Part shown: one piece after another, positions 10,801-21,426 of the stretch
Numbering within the stretch: position 1 is the stretch's first letter
Layout of the letters: the number at the start of each line of letters is the position of its first letter
Assembly: GCA_963835825.1 (NCBI GenBank)
Contig: CAWIGZ010000002.1
Coordinates: 496,001-560,000, forward strand
Direction: 5' to 3'
Length of the DNA stretch: 64,000 nt
Source: JADGRB01 sp963835825
GTDB lineage: Bacteria; Myxococcota_A; Polyangia; Fen-1088
Translations under genes and position numbers: made by a program
The notes under the pieces: generated by a model
Database searches by the model: none
The model's input: the letters and a program-made list of their open reading frames with translations, nothing else
What the model was told of the DNA's origin: nothing

Positions 10801-11232
10801 GTGAGCGGCCTCGTCGCCTGGGGGAACGTCAAGCAGGGCGTCCAGCTGTTCGGCGGGGAGAAGGTGAAGCTCCGCGGCAGCGTGTTGCTCAACAACAAGC
10901 TCAACGGCCTCCTGGTGACCTCGTCCGACGCCACCCCCGCGTCGAACGATCTCACGACGATCGATCTCGGGACGGCCGGCGATCCTGGCCTGAACCAGCT
11001 GCAGGCCTCGAACGGCTCCGACCCCGATCTGACCGGACTCTGCCTGGCCATGTCGCCTGGCCAGGGGGCGCTCATGCTGTCGGCGGAGGGGAACGTCTTC
11101 GCCGGTCCTACCAACTGCGCCTCGTCGACGAACGCCATCGTCCGCTCGACCTCCTGCACGGGCGGCGTCGACCTGGGGATCATCGCTGCGGCGGGCACCG
11201 CGGTCACCGTCGATCTCGCGAGCTGCCAGTAG
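7843..11232 (+). CDS. Large lipoprotein: Gly linker, about ten 8-Cys repeats, DUF1565 / beta-helix domain
   Basis: Function unknown; exported and probably surface-exposed. Order: signal peptide with a cysteine at SAAACGDN; a Gly/Thr-rich linker at about residues 40-165; then about ten tandem units of 46-50 residues at about 168-670, each with around eight cysteines and a pattern like C..xxDC..G.ICD..H.C..C..D..C..YG..HLC..G.C; two degenerate units; then a DUF1565-like start (FVDPINGDDG) and a right-handed beta-helix-like C-terminus rich in G-I-x-V and N-G-L turns. Its 1129 aa read through without a break. Similar Cys-rich units are common in myxobacterial surface proteins. The repeats may bind ligand or rigidify a stalk; this is inference. 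Confidence 0.8.
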   Translation: MQIRPTPGIVKPLLGLFVLTVSAAACGDNLLAKPDAAAVGGASGGSGGAAPDGGGTGGMGTDGGGGEAGAGTDGGAGLGGSGGVGGGSGGVGGVGGGGKGGIGGGTGGTNVGGKGGTGTGGTGTGGMGTGGMGTGGTGTGGAGTGGTGGQAGSGTGGSAGIGGSSGTGGTAGCQTALDCSNGQICDGASHSCVPCPTDSACRSGYGPQHVCLSGACISGDCHVFSDCSNGQLCVNNFCTTCTTDMACMAAYGADHLCVSGGCVAGECRTAADCPAGSGNICDASFTCTTCATDTQCQSGYGANHLCVSGSCVAGNCRQTSDCGGGRICDTATLTCVACSDDATCTANYPGQQLCLNGSCAAGNCRVAADCAPGLVCDVATHMCGACTTDQSCTTAYGSGHLCLGGACVVGQCRTSPDCPSGGICDTSTHTCGVCALDSECVTGYGNNHLCIGGACVSGTCHVTADCGGGEICDGTTHTCGPCSSDNACLTEYGPQHVCIGNVCVAGNCHTSNDCTSGGQLCDQPTHSCKACASDTACQSDSTYGVTTVCVGGACVSGDCHGSSADCPTGQLCGISQTDTCGPCASDAQCLADASYGAGNICYQGICQMGDCHGTSADCVAANAGRICGAVIANDCGACSGDAQCQADPVYGSATICETKTGQPKSGTCVTNACSTSGACDANSADFCCNDICTAGNCCLDADCAGNPSFGSTYRCVNNSCTGCSAATGNTYFVDPINGDDGTATGSGVAAGVPTPTCSFKTVTHALSVASTVGAVGTKIVIVGVSGQTTVLAGETLPIVVPANVAISTKAGPIRLDMAAGSDTSFGGFRLVGDQAVIAPDPSAPITIDGASNSSGIGIAVSPGAGKTTAISYVTVQNSGGNGIAVTNGTLNIGQGVTVTNAGSASKHHDGLNVAGGTVNIVVPAGQTATSFTNNSEHGIYVTGAAVLNVSGVPVVPANGQGTVVTSGNTFDGLEIFETAGAASQSTVSGLVAWGNVKQGVQLFGGEKVKLRGSVLLNNKLNGLLVTSSDATPASNDLTTIDLGTAGDPGLNQLQASNGSDPDLTGLCLAMSPGQGALMLSAEGNVFAGPTNCASSTNAIVRSTSCTGGVDLGIIAAAGTAVTVDLASCQ

Positions 11233-11259
11233 TCAGCGTCGCCGCAGGATCGCCGCCGG

Positions 11260-11691
11260 CTAGGGCGGTGCGCCGGCGGCGATCCAGGCCCGGATGAGCG
11301 CGACCTCCGGCGCCGGCAACCGGCGGCGGGGCGGCATCGACGGGCGGTGGCGGCGCTCGACCTTGGCCACCAGCAAGCTGCCGGCGGCGTCCCCGGGGAC
11401 CACGACCGGACCGGCGTCGCCGCCGCGCATCACGCCGCCGAGGCTGTCGAGCCAGAGCGACGCCTCGGCATCGGGGCCGCTGTGGCAGGAGACGCACCAC
11501 CGATCGAGGATCGGGGCCACGTCGCGGGCGAAGCTCGAGGCGCGCGCGGGCGCCGGGGCGGCGGAGGGCGCAGCGAGGGTCGTCGGCGCGAGCGCGACGA
11601 CGGTCAGGCCCAGCACGGCCGTGAGGCGAAGAAGAAGCGGTGCGGCGCCGCGGCTTTCTTGCAATTCGGATCCCGCTCCTTTAGGGTCCAT
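11260..11691 (-). CDS. Small secreted c-type cytochrome-like protein
   Basis: Signal peptide (hydrophobic stretch LTAVLGLTVVALAP) followed by one heme c site, CVSCH, within FARDVAPILDRWCVSCH. This resembles the planctomycete-type cytochrome C domain, with a later M-P-P motif (PSMPPRRRLP) that could give the axial methionine, and the ending IRAWIAAGAPP. Probably a periplasmic electron carrier. The ATG at 11691 is only 12 bp from the divergent parC start. A TTG at 11664 behind AAAGGAG gives a tidier signal peptide and may be the true start. Confidence 0.75.
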   Translation of the reverse strand: MDPKGAGSELQESRGAAPLLLRLTAVLGLTVVALAPTTLAAPSAAPAPARASSFARDVAPILDRWCVSCHSGPDAEASLWLDSLGGVMRGGDAGPVVVPGDAAGSLLVAKVERRHRPSMPPRRRLPAPEVALIRAWIAAGAPP

Positions 11692-11703
11692 GACCTTAGC
11701 GCG

Positions 11704-14187
11704 ATGGGCACCCGACAGCTGGATCTTATCGCGGGCGGCGCCAAGCCCAATGCGACGGGCGGCGCCGACGGCGGCGGCGGGCGTGGCCGCAAACGCGGCG
11801 GCGCGGGCGGCGGCGGCGGCGACGAGCCGACTCCCCCGGCCGACGCATCGCTGGTGCTGGAGGCGCAGCGGCGCTACCTGAACTACGCGGTCAGCGTCAT
11901 CACCTCGCGCGCGCTGCCCGACGTGCGCGACGGTCTCAAGCCGGTGCAGCGCCGGATCCTGTACGCGATGTACGCCAACCTCCACCTCTACCCGGACGCC
12001 AAGTTCCGCAAGTCGGCGACCATCGTGGGGGACGTGCTCGGCAAGTTCCATCCCCACGGCGACTCGGCCTGCTACGAGGCGATGGTCCGGCTGGCCCAGC
12101 CGTTTTCGATGCGCGTCACGCTGGTGGAGGGGCACGGCAACTTCGGCTCGCTCGACGGCGACGCCCCGGCGGCGCACCGCTACACGGAAGCGCGCCTGGC
12201 GCCGCTGGCGATGGATCTCCTCGACGAGATCAAGCAGGGGACCGTCGACTTCCGCCCCAACTACGACGGCACCACCGAGGAGCCGATCGTGCTGCCGGCC
12301 AAGGTGCCGCAGCTGCTCATCAACGGCTGCACCGGGATCGCGGTCGGCATGGCCACCAACATCCCGCCCCACAACCTGGGCGAGGTCTGCGCGGCGGCGG
12401 TGGCGATGCTCGATGATCCCAAGCTGGAGACGAAGGACCTCCTCAAGTACATCAAGGGGCCCGACTTCCCGACCGGCGGTCAGGTCACCAACAGCAAGAA
12501 GGAGCTGCGCGAGATCTACGAGACGGGGCAGGGGAGCGTGCGGGTGCGTGGTGAATGGAAGACCGAGGCGGGCGGGCGCGGCGGCGACCACGTCATCATC
12601 ACCTCGATCCCCTACGCGCTCACCAAGTCGGGCCTGGTCGAGCGGATCGCCGACGTGATCATCAACAAGAGGTTGCCCATGCTGGTCGACGTGCGCGACG
12701 AGTCGACCGACGACGTCCGCATCGTGCTGGAGCTGAAGTCGGGCGCCGATCCCAACCTGGTGATGGCGTATCTGTACAAGCACACGCCGCTCGAGACCGG
12801 CTTCCACGTCAACCTGACCTGCCTCTTCCCCACCGAGAACCGCGAGATCGCGGCGCCGGTGAAGGTCGATCTGGCGGCGATGCTGCGGGAGTTCCTCACC
12901 TTCCGCGAGCAGACGGTCCGCCGGCGCTTCGAGTTCGAGCTGGCGGAGCTGCAGCGCCGCATCCACATCCTCGAAGGCTTCGCGCTCATCTTCGACATGC
13001 TCGACGAGGCGATCCGCATCATCCGCAAGTCGGATGGCAAGGCCGACGCGGCCGTCAAGCTGTCGAAGCGCTTCGAGCTGTCCGACGAGCAGACCGACGC
13101 CATCCTCGAGCTGAAGCTCTACAAGCTGGCCCGGCTGGAGATCAACCTCATCCTCGCCGAGCTGGCCGAGAAGAAGGGGCGCGCCAAGGAGATCGAGTCG
13201 ATCCTCGGCGACAAGCGCAAGCTCCTGCGCGTGGTGCGCGGCGAGATCGGCGAGGTGGCCGGTCGCTTCGAGGACAAGCGTCGCACCAAGATCGGCGGCG
13301 CCGGCGGCGAGGAGACCGAGTTCGTCGCCGAGGACTTCATCGTCGACGAGGAGGTGACGGTGATCCTCTCGCGCGACGGATGGCTCAAGCGGGTGCGGGA
13401 GGTGAAGGATCTGTCGGCGACGCGGCTGCGCGAGGGGGACGCCATCCTGGCCGTCATCCGCGGCTCGACGAAGGAGCCGATGGCGATCTTCTCCAACTTC
13501 GGCAGCGCCTACGTCCTGCGCATCAACGACGTGCCGGCCTCGACCGGGTACGGCGAGCCGGTGCAGAAGCTCTTCAACTTTCGCGACGGCGAGCGGGTGG
13601 TGGGCGCGCTGTCGGTTGGACCTGGTGACCCTGGGAGGGTCCCCAAACCCCCCCGTGACGAGGTCGAGCCGGCGAAGCCGTCTCGCCCTCACGCGAACAG
13701 CGAGAAGGACGCCCCCAAGGGGACGCTGGCCGTCGCCGTCAGCAAGAACGGCTTCGGGCTGCGCTTCGGGTTCGACGCCCACCGCGAGCTGTCGACCCGC
13801 GCCGGGCGCCGCTTCGCCAAGCCGGCCGAGGGGGACGAGATCGTCGGCGTCGCGCTGGCGGGCGACAAGGACGTCGTCTGCGTCGTGACCAGCGACGCGC
13901 GCGCTCTCCTCTGCAAGGCCGGCGAGATCCCCGAGCTGGCCAATCCCGGCCGCGGCGTCATCGTCATCAAGGCGAACGACGCGGCGGTGGTCGGCTTCGG
14001 CGTCGGCGCCGCCCGCGAAAAGGACGTGATCATCGCCGAGACCGACGACGGCAAGGAGCTGCCGGTCGGCCCGGGCCGCTTCTCCGTCACCGCCCGCGGC
14101 GGCAAGGGGCACGCGCTCAAGCGCAAGGCCAAGATCGTGCGGGTCAGCGTCCCCTTGCCGGCGCCAGCGGCCCCTCTTCTCAACTGA
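11704..14187 (+). CDS. parC: DNA topoisomerase IV subunit A
   Basis: Breakage-reunion subunit of a type IIA topoisomerase that decatenates chromosomes with ParE. Seen: SRALPDVRDGLKPVQRR, the quinolone-pocket block FHPHGDSACYEAMVRLAQ (S121, E125) and the active-site tyrosine in AHRYTEARL (Y160). The block and the adjacent parE favour ParC over GyrA. The N-terminus (residues 10-48) is a Gly-rich low-complexity extension. The C-terminal domain is interrupted in frame by a copy of the palindromic element (about residues 640-666), which adds roughly 26 residues of Pro/charged sequence. 827 aa. No clear ribosome binding site; a GTG at 11851 is another possible start. Confidence 0.87.
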   Translation: MGTRQLDLIAGGAKPNATGGADGGGGRGRKRGGAGGGGGDEPTPPADASLVLEAQRRYLNYAVSVITSRALPDVRDGLKPVQRRILYAMYANLHLYPDAKFRKSATIVGDVLGKFHPHGDSACYEAMVRLAQPFSMRVTLVEGHGNFGSLDGDAPAAHRYTEARLAPLAMDLLDEIKQGTVDFRPNYDGTTEEPIVLPAKVPQLLINGCTGIAVGMATNIPPHNLGEVCAAAVAMLDDPKLETKDLLKYIKGPDFPTGGQVTNSKKELREIYETGQGSVRVRGEWKTEAGGRGGDHVIITSIPYALTKSGLVERIADVIINKRLPMLVDVRDESTDDVRIVLELKSGADPNLVMAYLYKHTPLETGFHVNLTCLFPTENREIAAPVKVDLAAMLREFLTFREQTVRRRFEFELAELQRRIHILEGFALIFDMLDEAIRIIRKSDGKADAAVKLSKRFELSDEQTDAILELKLYKLARLEINLILAELAEKKGRAKEIESILGDKRKLLRVVRGEIGEVAGRFEDKRRTKIGGAGGEETEFVAEDFIVDEEVTVILSRDGWLKRVREVKDLSATRLREGDAILAVIRGSTKEPMAIFSNFGSAYVLRINDVPASTGYGEPVQKLFNFRDGERVVGALSVGPGDPGRVPKPPRDEVEPAKPSRPHANSEKDAPKGTLAVAVSKNGFGLRFGFDAHRELSTRAGRRFAKPAEGDEIVGVALAGDKDVVCVVTSDARALLCKAGEIPELANPGRGVIVIKANDAAVVGFGVGAAREKDVIIAETDDGKELPVGPGRFSVTARGGKGHALKRKAKIVRVSVPLPAPAAPLLN
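13624..13700 (+). repeat. Palindromic element, copy B, in frame inside parC
   Basis: Stem GACCCT-GGG-AGGGTC, then a CCCCCCCGTGACGAG block, a second hairpin around GCCGGCGAAGCCG and the end block CCTCACGCGAACA. Aligns block by block with copy A but is translated as part of the ParC C-terminal domain, keeping the frame open. Confidence 0.7.
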
Positions 14188-14215
14188 CCGACGGAACTGA
14201 ACCGAGACGACTGAC

Positions 14216-16126
<1,911 letters not shown>

Positions 16127-16249
16127 GGCCCCCCGCGCAGACGCCCTGCGTGGCCGTTTTGTTTCGTGTCTGTCAATTCGTCAGGGATCGTCTCAGGCGA
16201 AGCAGAACCGTGCCGATGACCTACCTACATCAACTACGCGGGGTCATCG

Positions 16250-17498
16250 ATGCTGCTGCACACGGATCCAGAGCTACGCGCGCCGCTTCACTCGCTGGTC
16301 GAGGCGCGGCGGGTGACGACGCACTTCCAGCCGATCTTCTCGGTGCGACGCAGGAGCGTGGTCGGGCTGGAGGCGCTCTCGCGCGGCGTCGGACCGCGGG
16401 GCGATCTCGATCGCGCCGTACACGCTGTTCAAGCAGGCGGCGGCTGAAGGGATCGCCGGCGCCATCGAGGATCTCTGCCGCGAAAGCGCGGTCCGGACCT
16501 TTCACCGGCTGCGCGCGCGCCCCGAAGAGCTGCTGCTGTTCCTCAATTTGGATCTGACCGGCATGACCAGGCCGTCAGTGCTGTCGGCCCAGCTGGAGGC
16601 GCTGATCCGCGCGCCCGGGCTCGATCCGCGCAACGTCGGCGTCGAGTTCCTCGAGTCGCGCCTCGATGACGTGGGACGGTTTGCCGAGCTGGCCACCGCG
16701 CTCCGCCAGCGGGGATTCCTGGTGGTGCTCGACGACGTGGGCGCCGGGCACTCCAACCTCGATCGCATCCCGCTCTTGCGCCCCGACGTCATCAAGATCG
16801 ATCGGAGCCTCATCACCGGCGTCGACGGCGACTTCTACAAGCAGGAGACGTTCAAGAGCCTGGTCAGCCTCTCGCGCCGGATCGGCGCGCTGGTGGTCGC
16901 CGAGGGGATCGAGACCGAGGCGGAGGCGGTGACGGCGCTGGAGCTGGGCGCCGACCTCCTGCAGGGATTCTTCCTCGGCCGCCCCAGCGCGGCGGCGGCG
17001 TTCGACAACGGCGGCTTCGAGCGGGCGGCCGGCTGCGTCGAGCCGCTGGCCCGTGCGTTCAAGGCGCACATGGTCGGTCAGATCAACGCGCGCAAGGCCG
17101 AGTACCGCCGCTTCAACCTGATCTTGAACCGGATCCTCTGCGACGTCGCCAGCGCCTCTCCGCTGGAGTTCGACGCCATCCTCGAGCGCCTGGTGGGCGG
17201 GGATCCGAAGATCGACTGTCTCTACGTGCTGGACGACGGCGGCGTGCAGGTGACCGACACGATCTGCGGTGCTGGCCTGGCCGGGCGCTCGGGCGGAGCG
17301 ATGTTCCGCCCGGCGGCGAAGGGGACCGACCATTCGCTCAAGGAGTACTTCTACGTGCTCATCGACGCCGAGCTGCAGAAGTACACGACCGATCCCTACG
17401 TCTCGCTGGCCGGCGGCCAGCTCTGCCGGACGATCAGCACCTGCTTTCGCGGCGCCGGCCAGAACCGGTTCGTGCTCTGCGTCGACGTCCGCGCCTGA
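16250..17498 (+). CDS. EAL-domain protein with C-terminal sensor-like domain (frameshifted)
   Basis: Probable cyclic-di-GMP phosphodiesterase. EAL motifs in order: FQPIF, EALSRG, FLNLDL, VEFLES, LDDVGAGHSN, IKIDRSLI, VVAEGIETEAE and LLQGFFLGRP, so the metal- and substrate-binding Glu, Asn, Asp, Lys and Gln positions look retained. After a helix (about 170-230 of the main frame) comes a domain with YVLDDGG and YVSLAGGQLCRTIS, resembling the YkuI-type EAL-associated PDC sensor. The frame breaks near 16405; the start at 16250 gives the FQPIF block and the second frame gives the rest. No GGDEF domain is present. Confidence 0.8.
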
Positions 17499-17527
17499 GC
17501 CCCGGAGCGCGTACCGGAACCTGACCG

Positions 17528-17743
17528 TTATCTGATCGTGGCGCCGACGTAGACGAAGGCGGCGCCCAGGGCCAGCGCCAGGCCGATGATGACGATGGGC
17601 GAGATCCGGAGCTCGATCAGGAACGGGCGGTTCAGCCATTGCCAGAGCGACGGCAAGCGAGGCTCGGAGACGCGCGTCATCACGCGCGCGACCAGATCGG
17701 GAGGTGGGATGACGTCGTCGCGCAGGCGCGCGAGCTCGCTCAT
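17528..17743 (-). CDS. Small single-pass membrane protein, possible anti-sigma partner
   Basis: 71 aa with one hydrophobic segment at the C-terminus (SPIVIIGLALALGAAFVYV) and a short charged N-terminus. It begins 26 nt after the ECF sigma factor stop on the same strand. Genes of this size and place often encode anti-sigma factors, but no zinc-binding anti-sigma motif is seen, so that role is only inference from position. A TTG at 17785 would overlap the sigma gene and add 14 residues. Confidence 0.6.
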   Translation of the reverse strand: MSELARLRDDVIPPPDLVARVMTRVSEPRLPSLWQWLNRPFLIELRISPIVIIGLALALGAAFVYVGATIR

Positions 17744-17769
17744 TCGTCCGTTCGGTGACTCCACGTTTC

Positions 17770-18480
17770 CTAAGTGACCCCGCAACGCTCAACCAGCTCA
17801 CGCAACATCGCGCGCCCGCGCACGACGCGGATCTTGAGCGTCGTGATGGGGAGCCGCAGGATGCCGCGGATCTCCTCGTACGAGAGATCCTCCGCGTCGC
17901 GCAGGATCAGCACCTCGCGGTACTTGGTGGGGAGCTTGAGCAACGCGGCGCCCAGGTGGGCCCGTCGCTCGCGGTGAGAGGCGTTGGCCTCGGGCGTGGG
18001 GGGATTGTAGGCGAACGCCGCCTCGCCCCCGTGCACCTCGCGGTCGAGAGGCTGCTCCGTCCGGCGCCGCGACTTCAGCACGTCCTTCGAGCGGTTGACG
18101 GCGATCCGCAACAGCCAGGTGGAAAAAGCGTGGCTGCGCCCCTCGCCGCGGAAGCGATCGAGCGCGTTGAACGCGTCGACGAAGGCCTGCTGCGCGATGT
18201 CCTCCGCGTCGGCGCTGCTCCCCAGCATGCGCAGCGCCACCGAGAACGCCAGCCGCTGGTAGCGCTGCACCAGCGGCCGAAAGGCCTCGACGTCGCCGGC
18301 CACGCAGCGGGCGATGAGATGCATCTCCTCTTCGTCGCGATTGCGCCCGCTGTTCCGCGCGTCGCCCAGGGTCGGATCGAACGCCCGCGGGAGCTCTCCC
18401 AGCGCGAGGGCGCCGCTTTCGTCGGGATCGAGCGCGATCGCTCCCGAGGCCGAAGGACCCGAATGGTTCGCGGACGGCAC
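17770..18480 (-). CDS. ECF-family RNA polymerase sigma factor
   Basis: Region 2 runs through VEAFRPLVQRYQRLAFSVA and the ADAEDIAQQAFVDAF core. Region 4 is a helix-turn-helix with LPTKYREVLILRDAEDLS, then YEEIRGILRLP. A variable acidic linker lies between them. 236 aa including an unstructured N-terminal extension of about 50 residues; the GTG start is preceded by a -10-like TAGGCT. Divergent from the TPR gene, 46 bp away, which is a candidate target. The membrane protein downstream may regulate it. Confidence 0.9.
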   Translation of the reverse strand: MPSANHSGPSASGAIALDPDESGALALGELPRAFDPTLGDARNSGRNRDEEEMHLIARCVAGDVEAFRPLVQRYQRLAFSVALRMLGSSADAEDIAQQAFVDAFNALDRFRGEGRSHAFSTWLLRIAVNRSKDVLKSRRRTEQPLDREVHGGEAAFAYNPPTPEANASHRERRAHLGAALLKLPTKYREVLILRDAEDLSYEEIRGILRLPITTLKIRVVRGRAMLRELVERCGVT

Positions 18481-18486
18481 GGGCCG

Positions 18487-18492
18487 AGCCTA
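18487..18492 (-). promoter_or_regulatory. -10-like TAGGCT before the ECF sigma gene
   Basis: TAGGCT ends 6 nt before the GTG start and there is no Shine-Dalgarno sequence, which suggests a leaderless transcript. No convincing -35 is seen. Confidence 0.4.
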
Positions 18493-18517
18493 CCGCAACT
18501 CCAGAAAAGAGGCGCGC

Positions 18518-18523
18518 TATACT
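18518..18523 (+). promoter_or_regulatory. -10-like TATACT before the TPR gene
   Basis: TATACT lies 6 nt before the second of two overlapping ATG codons (18530). This favours 18530 as a leaderless start. No convincing -35 is seen. Confidence 0.45.
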
Positions 18524-18529
18524 GAAATG

Positions 18530-19713
18530 ATGCGTGGCGGTGTGGCGCGGCCCCTCGCCCTGGCCGTCGTGTCCGTCGGCGTTCTGACGGTCCTGGCCGG
18601 TGAGGCCGGTGCCGCGGCCGCCGCCGGGGGCGGCGCGGGTCGGTCATTCTGGAGCCGCGCGGCCGGCGTCCAGGCCGTGCCGAACGGGGCGGACGGCGAG
18701 ACGGCGCGCTGGTTCGTCACCGCGGTCGAACGGACCACGCAGGGGCGCTACGTCGAGGCCGCCGCCGCCTACGGCATGGCGCTGGCCGCGGGCGCGGACG
18801 CCCCGGCGGTCTACGCCAACCTCGGCGAGGTGCTGATGGCCGACGGGCGGCTGAGGGCGGCGGAGGCCTGCTACCGCGACGCCGTGGCGGCCGCGTCGGC
18901 CTCTCGTCTCCCCAACCTGGCGAGCTCGCGAGCATCGAGATCCTGGCGGCGCCGCGCTTCGACGATCCGCGCGGGCGGGCCCAGGATCTGACGCTCGCCT
19001 ATCTCGGGCTGGCCGTTGCGCTCGATCGCGACGGCCAGACGAGCGCCGCGCGCGAGATGATGCAGCGGGCGCTGGCCCTCGATTCCACGGCCTCCGTGCT
19101 GGCGGTGGCGGAGCTTCCCAACTCCGATCTCTTCTTCGTTCCGGCGGGCGACGTCTACTACTACATCGGCCTGGCGCGGTCGGTCGCCGGCCGGCGCGAG
19201 GAGGCCGCGGACGCCTTCCGCCAGTTCCTCGCCCACCAGCCCGGCAGCCGCTGGGCGACCCGGGCCGAGGCGCACCTGAGCGAGCTCGGTCAAAGGGCCG
19301 CCGCCGGCTCGCTGCCGGCACCGCCCGGGCCCGGCCCGCGGAGCGGTCCGCGCCTGGTGGCCGCCGGAACCGTGTTGTCGACCGGGGGCTCGCTGGCGCC
19401 GCTCATCGATGCCGCCTGGCGCGAGCAGGCGGCCATCCTCGACGACTGCCTGGGCGCGGCGCCGGAGCTGGCCGCGGCGCGCGCCCCGCTCCGCCTGGCC
19501 GTCGAGCTCACGATCGACGGCCGTGGCCGGATCTCCTCCGTCGTCGTGAAGTTGCCGCCGGCGGCGGCGGCCTGGTCGTCCGCCGAAACGCTTTCGCGCT
19601 GCCTGGAACGGACCATCGGAACGCGCCTTCGGCTCCCCGCGCCGCCGACCCGGCGACCGACGCGGGCCCGCACCGAGCTGCTGGTCGGCTCGGCCCCGAA
19701 GCTCCCGCGTTGA
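18530..19713 (+). CDS. Secreted TPR-repeat protein with TonB-C-like end (frameshifted)
   Basis: Signal peptide (PLALAVVSVGVLTVLAG) then two regions of TPR-like helices: RYVEAAAAYGMALAAG with YANLGEVLMADGRLRAAEA, and later YYYIGLARSVAGRREEAADAF. The last 120 residues contain LRLAVELTIDGRGRISSV and a conserved Cys before RCLERTIG, like the C-terminal domains of myxobacterial AgmX/TonB-like proteins. The frame changes near 18905. Probably an envelope protein. Its position opposite the ECF sigma gene suggests shared regulation; this is inference. Confidence 0.65.
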
Positions 19714-19779
19714 ACTGCGGCAGGCGGCGCGGGCCGGCGCTCGACGCGCTGCTGGCCGGCGAGGTATAGGTGGAGGGCG

Positions 19780-20422
19780 GTGCGAAGCGCCAGGCCACGA
19801 TACATCGCCGTCGAAGGGCCGATCGGCGCCGGCAAGTCGAGCCTGGCCGAGATCCTCAGCGAATCGCTGCAGGCGCGGATCATCCGCGAGAGCCCCGAGG
19901 AGAACCCCTTCCTCGGGCCCGTTTTACAAGGACCGGCGCCGGCACGCGATGTCGGCGCAGCTCTTCTTCCTGCTGCAGCGCTACGCGCAGCAGGGCGAGC
20001 TGGCGCAGGGCGATCTCTTCTCGCGCGGCGGCGTCGTCTCCGACTACCTGTTCGCCAAGGACCGCCTGTTCGCGACCCTCAACCTGTCGGACGACGAGAT
20101 GGCGCTTTACGACCGCATCTACCAGATGCTGAAGCCGCGCACGGTGACGCCCGATCTGGTCGTCTATCTGCAGGCGCGCACCGACGTGCTGCTCGACCGG
20201 ATTCGCAAGCGCGGTCGCAGCGAGGAGCGCCCCATCCGCGCCGAGTACGTCGAGGAGGTGGCGCGCGCCTACGCCGAGTTCTTCTTCGCCTACAACGAAG
20301 GGCCGCTCCTGGTGGTGAACGCCTCGGAGATCGACTTCGTCAACAACCTCGACCACCGGCGCGAGCTGCTCTCGGTCATCGAAAAGGCCCCCGCCGGCAC
20401 CAGCCACTGGAGCCGCGCCTGA
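19780..20422 (+). CDS. Deoxynucleoside kinase (dAdo/dGuo kinase family; frameshifted)
   Basis: Phosphorylates a deoxynucleoside for dNTP salvage. P-loop VEGPIGAGKSSLAEIL near the start; NPFLGPFYKD follows in a second frame; then SDYLFAKDRLFATLNL (ERS-like lid region), PDLVVYLQA, a lid with arginines (RIRKRGRSEER) and a C-terminal nucleotide-binding end. One extra base near 19923 separates the P-loop from the rest. About 213 aa, normal for the family. GTG start. Substrate preference cannot be read from the sequence. Confidence 0.85.
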
Positions 20423-20562
20423 ACCCCTTGCCGGAACGAATCCCAGACCGGCGGGTTGGAACGGGCACGCTGGACGACGGCCAGAAGGGCGAGAAGCGAG
20501 GCCAAACACCGTGGCCGGTCGTTCTCGCCGACCCGGAAGTGGCGTGACGAAGGTTGATCGCC

Positions 20563-21210
20563 GTGAGCTCGCGACCGGAAGTGCTCTCCTACCGCGCGCT
20601 TCGTCGCGCCATCGGCTTGCTCGGGATCCTTCTCCCGTTCCTGGTCACGGTCACCGCCTGGGTGTTCGGCAACACTGGATGTCAGCCGTCGATCAGCGCC
20701 TATTTTCACACGACCGCGCGCGAGATCTTCGTGGGCGTGCTCGCGGTCGTCGGGGCGTTCTTGATCTCGTACAAAGGATTCGACCGCGCTGACGCCCGGG
20801 CAAGTAACCTGGCCGGTTTCGCGGCGATCTGCGTCGCGGCGTTTCCCTGTCAGAGCCTCCTCGCCGGGCCGAAGCTGGGGATCTTCCAGTTGCCCCAGGC
20901 GTGGTCCAATCGCGTTCACGTCCTGTCGGCCGCCGTACTGTTCGTGACTCTCGCCGGCATATCGGCGTTCTTGTTCACACGAAGTGCGCCGAACGCGATG
21001 ACGCCTCAAAAGAAATCACGAAATGTCGTCTACCGGACCTGTGCGGTGGTCATGGCCCTCGCGCTGGTCGAAATCGCCGCGTCCTCGCTCCTCATGACGG
21101 AGGCGAAGCAGGATCTCTACAGGACAACGCTCTTGGGCGAGACGGTCGCGCTCCTGTCCTTCGGCGTATCCTGGCTTGTCAAAGGCGAGACGATATTGAG
21201 AGACAAGTAA
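20563..21210 (+). CDS. Multi-pass membrane protein of unknown function
   Basis: 215 aa with about six hydrophobic segments. A PSISAYFHTTAREIFVG loop after the first segment is the most distinctive feature and recalls a DUF998-like group of small membrane proteins, but I cannot assign a function. The GTG at 20563 is chosen because GAAGG lies 9 nt upstream. It stands alone, 140 bp after the kinase gene and 216 bp before the next lipoprotein; neither gap shows a clear signal. Confidence 0.65.
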   Translation: MSSRPEVLSYRALRRAIGLLGILLPFLVTVTAWVFGNTGCQPSISAYFHTTAREIFVGVLAVVGAFLISYKGFDRADARASNLAGFAAICVAAFPCQSLLAGPKLGIFQLPQAWSNRVHVLSAAVLFVTLAGISAFLFTRSAPNAMTPQKKSRNVVYRTCAVVMALALVEIAASSLLMTEAKQDLYRTTLLGETVALLSFGVSWLVKGETILRDK

Positions 21211-21426
21211 GGTTCTCGCCCAGATCGGGGGGCCGAAATTCGCCGGCGTCCTGCCGCGGATTGTGGCCGCCAGTCGGTTCCTCCAGCGCAGGCGTCAATC
21301 TGCCCCGGCTGCGGGCGTAAAACTCGAGTTTGACGTAACATCGGGTCCCCGCTTTTCAGCTGCCCGCCGCGTTCGCTTCCATGATGAACGCCGCCCCGCT
21401 TGGCCACAAAGGAATGGGTGAGGCTA

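Noticed and set aside
11260..14112. Very long open frame on the minus strand opposite parC
   Set aside because: It mirrors parC codon bias in GC-rich DNA. Only its last 144 codons (the cytochrome) have a signal peptide and a heme motif.
16127..16249. Terminator after parE (CGCAG / CTGCG then GGCCGTTTTG)
   Set aside because: The stem is only 5 bp and the T-run is four bases at a distance; too weak to annotate.
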